DNA of 27,473 nt, taken from positions 1-27,473 of the forward strand of contig JBBQPM010000088.1 in NCBI GenBank assembly GCA_038217425.1. The letters run 5' to 3'. A program made the translations under genes and the position numbers. Source of the DNA: JAIEPT01 sp038217425 (GTDB taxonomy: Bacteria; Planctomycetota; Planctomycetia; Gemmatales; Gemmataceae). The notes beneath the pieces are model-generated. The model had not been told where the DNA came from. It did not search any database and saw nothing but the letters and a program-made list of their open reading frames with translations. Below, one piece after another: positions 21,349 through 27,473 of the stretch. Positions within the stretch are counted from its first letter, which is position 1; each line of letters opens with the position of its first letter.

Positions 21349-22785
21349 CTATGCAACGACGCCACGAACCACACGGCCATGGACGTCGGTGAGTCGATAA
21401 TCGCGTCCCTGATAGCGGTACGTGACACGCAGATGGTCGAGTCCCATCAGATGCAGCAGCGTGGCCTGCAAATCGTGGACGTGCACGAGGTTCTCGCCGA
21501 CGTCAAAGCCGACGTCGTCGGAGGCGCCGTAGGTGACGCCCGGCTTGATGCCGCCGCCGGCCAGGCAGAGCGTGAAACAGAACGGATGATGATCGCGGCC
21601 CAGGTTGGCGCTGGCCGCGGTTCGGCCTTCGCGGAACGGCGATCGACCGAACTCGCCCCCCCAGACCACTAGCGTCTCGTCCAAAAGTCCGCGGTTCTTG
21701 AGATCCTTGAGGAGCGCGGTGACCGCCTTGTCGGTGGGCCGACACTTGGTCCGCAGCCCTTCGGTGATCGCCTCGCCGGGGCCGGTGCCGTGGAAGTCCC
21801 AGCCCCAGTCGTGCAGTTGCACGAAGCGGACGCCCTGTTCGATGAGTCGGCGGGCGAGCAGGACGTTATTCGCGAAGCTGACCGCGCCGGGCTGGGCGCC
21901 GTACATGTCGAGGATATGGCGCGGTTCGCGCGAAATGTCCATGACTTCGGGGACGGAGGTCTGCATGCGGAAGGCGAGTTCGTACTGGGCGATGCGGGTG
22001 CGCGTCTCGGGGTTGCCGAGTTCAGCGGCCTGGATTTCGTTGAGGTCGCGGAGGGCGTCCAGGCTGGTGCGGCGCATGTCGCGGTCCATGCCGCGGGGGT
22101 TGGATACGTAGAGGACGGGGTCGCCCTGCGATCGGCACTGCACGCCCTGGTAGACGGAGGGAAGGAAGCCGTTGGACCAGTCGCTGACGCCGCCGTTGGG
22201 GAAGACGCCGCCGGAGACGAGGACGATGAAGCCGGGGAGATTTTGGTTTTCGGAGCCGAGTCCGTAGGTGATCCATGAACCCATCGAGGGTCGGCCGAAC
22301 TGAGCGGAGCCGGTGTAGAGGAGCAGTTCCGCGGGGGCGTGGTTGAACTGCTCGGTGAACATCGACTTGATGAAGCAGAGATCGTCGGCCACTTCCGGCA
22401 ACGTCGGCAGTGCTTCGGAGATCCAGGCGCCGGACTGGCCATGCTGGCGGAAGCGCTGCGGCGTGCCGAGGAGCTTGGGGGTGCCGTTGGTGAACGCGAA
22501 ACGCCGGCCTTTGAGGAATTCCTGCGGGCAATCTTGGCCATTGCGTTTGACGAGTTCCGGCTTGTAATCGAAGAGATCCAGGTGCGGCGGCGACCCGGCC
22601 ATATGCAGGTAAATGACCCGCTTGGCCTTGCCGGGGAAGTGGGGCGCCCGGGCGGCGAGCGGATTGGGGACGTCGGCGCGGGCGGCTTCGAAGTTCGCCA
22701 GCGCCGCCGCCCCCAGGCCGAGACCGGTCTTGGCGAGGAAGTGGCGGCGCGTTTGGCCCAGCTTGCGTTCGATCTGCGGATGCAT
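21349..22785 (-). CDS. Exported DUF1501 protein (second copy)
   Basis: The 478-residue protein starts at ATG 22785 with a GAGAGAGA purine run upstream; the frame stays open to 22986 but that part is read through the inverted repeat and is not coding. The N-terminus has a Tat-like QTRRHFLAKTGLGLGAAAL (about 11-29). DUF1501 landmarks are RVIYLHMAGSPPHLDLFDYKPEL, DLCFIKSMFTEQFNHAPAE, GSWITYGLGSENQNLPGFIVL, DMYGAQPGAVSFANNVLLA, RFVQLHDWGWDFHG, LVVWGGEFGRSPF, LGRDHHPFCFT and LMGLDHLRVTYRYQG near the end. It is longer than the copy at 4383 and of the subtype ending in YRYQGRDYRLTDVHG. Its usual DUF1549/DUF1553 partner is not next to it; a DUF6807 gene lies upstream on the same strand. Confidence 0.93.
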   Translation of the reverse strand: MHPQIERKLGQTRRHFLAKTGLGLGAAALANFEAARADVPNPLAARAPHFPGKAKRVIYLHMAGSPPHLDLFDYKPELVKRNGQDCPQEFLKGRRFAFTNGTPKLLGTPQRFRQHGQSGAWISEALPTLPEVADDLCFIKSMFTEQFNHAPAELLLYTGSAQFGRPSMGSWITYGLGSENQNLPGFIVLVSGGVFPNGGVSDWSNGFLPSVYQGVQCRSQGDPVLYVSNPRGMDRDMRRTSLDALRDLNEIQAAELGNPETRTRIAQYELAFRMQTSVPEVMDISREPRHILDMYGAQPGAVSFANNVLLARRLIEQGVRFVQLHDWGWDFHGTGPGEAITEGLRTKCRPTDKAVTALLKDLKNRGLLDETLVVWGGEFGRSPFREGRTAASANLGRDHHPFCFTLCLAGGGIKPGVTYGASDDVGFDVGENLVHVHDLQATLLHLMGLDHLRVTYRYQGRDYRLTDVHGRVVRGVVA

Positions 22786-22804
22786 GGGGTCTCTCTCTTG
22801 CTTG

Positions 22805-22914
22805 CGAAAGCCCAGGGATGGCGATCCCTGGGGAACGCCGAGGTGATATTGTGTCCCTCGGTGCGTAGTGACGATGCGGGCGTTTCCCCAGGGATCGCCA
22901 TCCCTGGGCTTTCG
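22805..22914. repeat. Palindromic repeat, GAAAGCCCAGGGATGGC family, copy 2
   Basis: Perfect 31-bp arms (22805-22835 and 22884-22914) flank a 48-nt spacer. The outer part of each arm matches the element at 5690-5754. It begins 7 nt after the DUF6807 stop and ends 19 nt before the DUF1501 start. Confidence 0.93.
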
Positions 22915-22921
22915 ATTTATT

Positions 22922-23911
22922 CTACTCTCCGCCGGCCATGTGCTGGAAGGTCTTGTAAACCTCCGCGACGCCCGCTTCCTTGGCATCGCCGTCGTGCACG
23001 TAAATGCCGTAACGCATGCGCAGGTGCTCGCCCTTCTCGACGGTCACGAGGTCGGTCTTGCCTTTCTGGGCCGGGAACCCCGAGCGATTTCGACCAAACG
23101 GATTGGCGGCCATGAGGCCGTAGGCGCGGACGTGCCAGGCGGTCGGATGCGGATTCTTCGAGTCGGCGAAGATCGTGATGCCGCCTTTTTTGCCGTCCAG
23201 CGTGCCGGAATAGTCGCACCAGTTGGAAATCAGGCCCCAGCACTTCTTCTCGCCTTCCAGGCCTTCCGCGTTGCTGATCTTGCCCATGCCCGTCTTGTTC
23301 GCCTCGCGAATGTTGTCGTTGATGCGGATGCCGAAGCTTCCTTCCTTGGTGTCGCCGAAAATGATGCGGGCGACGCTGGCGAAGATGTCGGAATCCATGA
23401 CCATCACCCAACCGCCTTTGACAGTGGTGAAGGTGTAGACGCGCGTCTCGTCGAAGAGTTTCTTGCCGTCGGCGCTGCGCCATTCGAGTTTGACGTGGAA
23501 CGAGACCTTGCCTTTGCACGGTTCGCCGAGCGTGACTTCGGTGGCGACGATCTTGCCGTGTCCGAGGGCTTCGGACCAAAAGTCATGCCCTTCGACGCTC
23601 TTGATGATACCGGCGGGTTTGATGCCGTCGACGATGACGTCGCCATGGCAGAACCAGGCGGACTTCTGGTGGGGATGATCGGAGGTATCGCCGGGGATAT
23701 TTTTTTCGAAGGGCCAGGAGCGGGTGAGGGGCAGGCCGGCTGGGGACTTGAGGGGGTAGAAGACGGGTTTGGCGAAATCGCCGAAATGGAAGACGGTGAG
23801 GATTTTGCCGCCGTCGGAGATCTCGACGGTGTCCTTGGTTTTTTTCGCTTCGATCTCGGCATGGGCGAAGGCGGGGATCAGCGTAAGCAGGGTAAACAAT
23901 GCGGCGCGCAT
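22922..23911 (-). CDS. Secreted DUF6807 (PmoA-like) family protein
   Basis: The 329-residue protein starts at ATG 23911 with GGAG 8 nt upstream and carries a signal peptide (MRAALFTLLTLIPAFAHA). Family landmarks are VFHFGDFAKPVFYPLKSPAG, GDTSDHPHQKSAWFCHGDV (about 74-92, with the HPHQ-S-WF-HGDV pattern), FHVKLEWRSADGKKL, VKGGWVMVMDSDIFA, SFGIRINDNIREAN, CWGLISNWCDYSG and GGITIFADSKNPHPTAWHVRAYGLMAANPFG. The family was once annotated as methane oxygenase PmoA, which is a naming artefact: nothing here indicates methane oxidation. It is common in planctomycetes near exported and sugar-related genes. The histidines of DHPHQ and the HGD suggest a metal or sugar site, which is inference. Confidence 0.88.
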   Translation of the reverse strand: MRAALFTLLTLIPAFAHAEIEAKKTKDTVEISDGGKILTVFHFGDFAKPVFYPLKSPAGLPLTRSWPFEKNIPGDTSDHPHQKSAWFCHGDVIVDGIKPAGIIKSVEGHDFWSEALGHGKIVATEVTLGEPCKGKVSFHVKLEWRSADGKKLFDETRVYTFTTVKGGWVMVMDSDIFASVARIIFGDTKEGSFGIRINDNIREANKTGMGKISNAEGLEGEKKCWGLISNWCDYSGTLDGKKGGITIFADSKNPHPTAWHVRAYGLMAANPFGRNRSGFPAQKGKTDLVTVEKGEHLRMRYGIYVHDGDAKEAGVAEVYKTFQHMAGGE

Positions 23912-24001
23912 GAAAGCTGCTCCAGAGTGGGTAGGCGAGGAAGAAGAAAGCCAGAGGTTAAGGTACCATGTTTGGGAAAGGGCTAAAACGAAAAAAGTGT
24001 T

Positions 24002-24029
24002 TAGACGGCTGGATTTTTCCGCTACAATG
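24002..24029 (+). promoter_or_regulatory. Candidate sigma-70-type promoter for sucA
   Basis: TTAGAC (24002-24007), a 16-nt spacer and TACAAT (24024-24029) lie about 90 nt before the sucA start. The -10 is identical to the one proposed at 12211, and both are preceded by a GC dinucleotide. The spacer is one base short of ideal. Confidence 0.45.
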
Positions 24030-24118
24030 GGTTACACCGGCCTCCCCAATCTGAGGGGTAGCCAACACCCGCCTGAATAACTCCCGCCCTCGGATCGGAT
24101 TTAACCCCGGAAGGTTTT

Positions 24119-26956
<2,838 letters not shown>

Positions 26957-26964
26957 GTACTTTT

Positions 26965-27021
26965 TGAGCCCGCAGCGCAAGCAAGGGTCGACGTGAAACC
27001 CTTGCTTGCGCTGCGGGCTCA
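26965..27021. repeat. Perfect inverted repeat between convergent genes, GAGCCCGCAGCGCAAGC type
   Basis: Perfect 24-bp arms (26965-26988 and 26998-27021) enclose a 9-nt loop. It fills the 66-bp gap between sucA and the opposing gene, 8 nt from the sucA stop and 1 nt from the other stop. No T-tract follows on either strand; it could still mark the 3' ends of both transcripts. Confidence 0.93.
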
Positions 27022-27022
27022 A

Positions 27023-27473
27023 TCACTTCACGATCACTTCCAAAACCAACGCCTGCGGCGGCGGCGCCGGATCCCGACGATCGACGTCGAACGCCCGCAG
27101 CGGATTGTTCCCCGCCACATCTTCTAGATCACGCTGCACGTGAAGGCGAAACGTCCCCGCGCTCCAGGCGGCGCTCGGCGTGAACGCCCACGTCGTTTCC
27201 GTCGCGCCCGCTGCCGCCGATCCCGCCACCACTTTGCCCGACGCATCGGTCACCGACAGGTAGCGCTCGAGCGAATTGCGATCGATCGCCTTGTCGAAAC
27301 GGACCGTGAGCGGTTCGCGCGTCCCCGCCTTCGGCGCCGAGATCTTCCAGGCGGCGAGTTCCACGCGCTGGCGATCCTCCGGGGTCGTCTTGAAGGTTTT
27401 GCGATACTCCTCCTGTAGGCGATTCCCGGCCGTGTCGAGCAAATCGCGGCGAATGCGCAGCGTGTACGTCTCT
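27023..27473 (-). CDS. C-terminal part of an Ig-like (SbsA-type) domain protein, N-terminus beyond window
   Basis: The reading frame enters from the right edge and stops at 27023. The visible 149 residues begin ETYTLRIRRDLLDTAGNRL, the closing strand of an SbsA-like Ig domain. A short linker follows, and then comes a full second domain of about 110 residues with ISAPKAGTREPLTVRFDKAID, a Y-L-SVTDASGKVV strand and TFRLHVQRDLEDVAGNNPLRAFDVD. These domains are common in surface-layer and other exported proteins. The end is a short strand (PQALVLEVIVK). What precedes these domains cannot be seen, so the full protein's role is open. It is convergent with sucA, with an inverted repeat between. Confidence 0.8.
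   Translation of the reverse strand, partial: ETYTLRIRRDLLDTAGNRLQEEYRKTFKTTPEDRQRVELAAWKISAPKAGTREPLTVRFDKAIDRNSLERYLSVTDASGKVVAGSAAAGATETTWAFTPSAAWSAGTFRLHVQRDLEDVAGNNPLRAFDVDRRDPAPPPQALVLEVIVK

Noticed and set aside
19887..21428. A 513-codon minus-strand frame overlapping the FHA gene
   Set aside because: It overlaps the FHA gene in another frame, is dominated by Arg, Ala, Pro and Thr as expected from high-GC shadow translation, and shows no domain, while the FHA frame has clear motifs.
22786..22986. N-terminal extension of the second DUF1501 gene
   Set aside because: The extra 67 residues are read through the palindrome at 22805-22914 and would put the Tat-like signal internally; the ATG at 22785 has a purine-rich site.
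22922..23911. Methane monooxygenase subunit (PmoA) reading of the DUF6807 gene
   Set aside because: The protein is a secreted soluble protein without the membrane helices of particulate methane monooxygenase; the old family name is misleading.

Overview
This window looks like chromosomal DNA of a high-GC planctomycete (Planctomycetota). The call rests on protein families seen in the sequence: two secreted DUF1549/DUF1553 proteins, two Tat-exported DUF1501 proteins, a SpoVG protein with a zinc ribbon placed inside it, a small conserved-looking planctomycete-type protein at 12264, and many exported proteins of unknown role. I see no rRNA, tRNA, CRISPR, phage or transposase gene, so it reads as ordinary chromosome and not as a mobile island. 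I cannot name the order or genus.

Layout. 1-1178 (minus): ispE followed by spoVG, the latter cut by the window edge. 1388-8861 (plus): a secreted lactonase-like beta-propeller, a DUF1549/DUF1553 protein, a DUF1501 protein, a WD40 protein, an exported protein with an ACSLC motif, and a TIM-barrel (PEP-hydrolase-like) protein. 8858-10527 (minus): prmC and a secreted ThuA-like protein. 10658-16016 (plus): a MoxR/ChlI-type AAA ATPase, the small 73-aa protein, a secreted beta-rich protein, a second DUF1549/DUF1553 protein with a CNSGACHGK motif and Ig-like region, and a RidA-family protein. 16021-23911 (minus): five genes read leftwards, DUF6807, DUF1501, an FHA membrane protein, a membrane-anchored one-module protein and its tandem two-module paralogue. 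24119-26956 (plus): sucA, the E1 of 2-oxoglutarate dehydrogenase. 27023 to the end (minus): the C-terminal part of an Ig-like-domain protein.

The most striking signal lies between the genes. Most gaps hold a long, often perfect inverted repeat (arms of 13 to about 40 bp, from several sequence families) whose outer end lies only 2-18 nt after a stop codon. None is followed by a T-tract in the direction of the gene it trails. The one classical terminator (13273-13311) does have a T-tract. Two families occur twice in the window (2446/6774 and 5690/22805). They may be REP/MITE-like palindromes used as transcript 3' ends.

The second notable signal is a pair of adjacent paralogues (16021-18279 and 18376-19590). 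They share a membrane anchor, a GATase/ThuA-like domain and a C-terminal beta domain, present once in one protein and twice in tandem in the other. I do not recognise them as a characterised family. Core metabolism (IspE, PrmC, SucA) is interleaved with this exported planctomycete-specific gene set.
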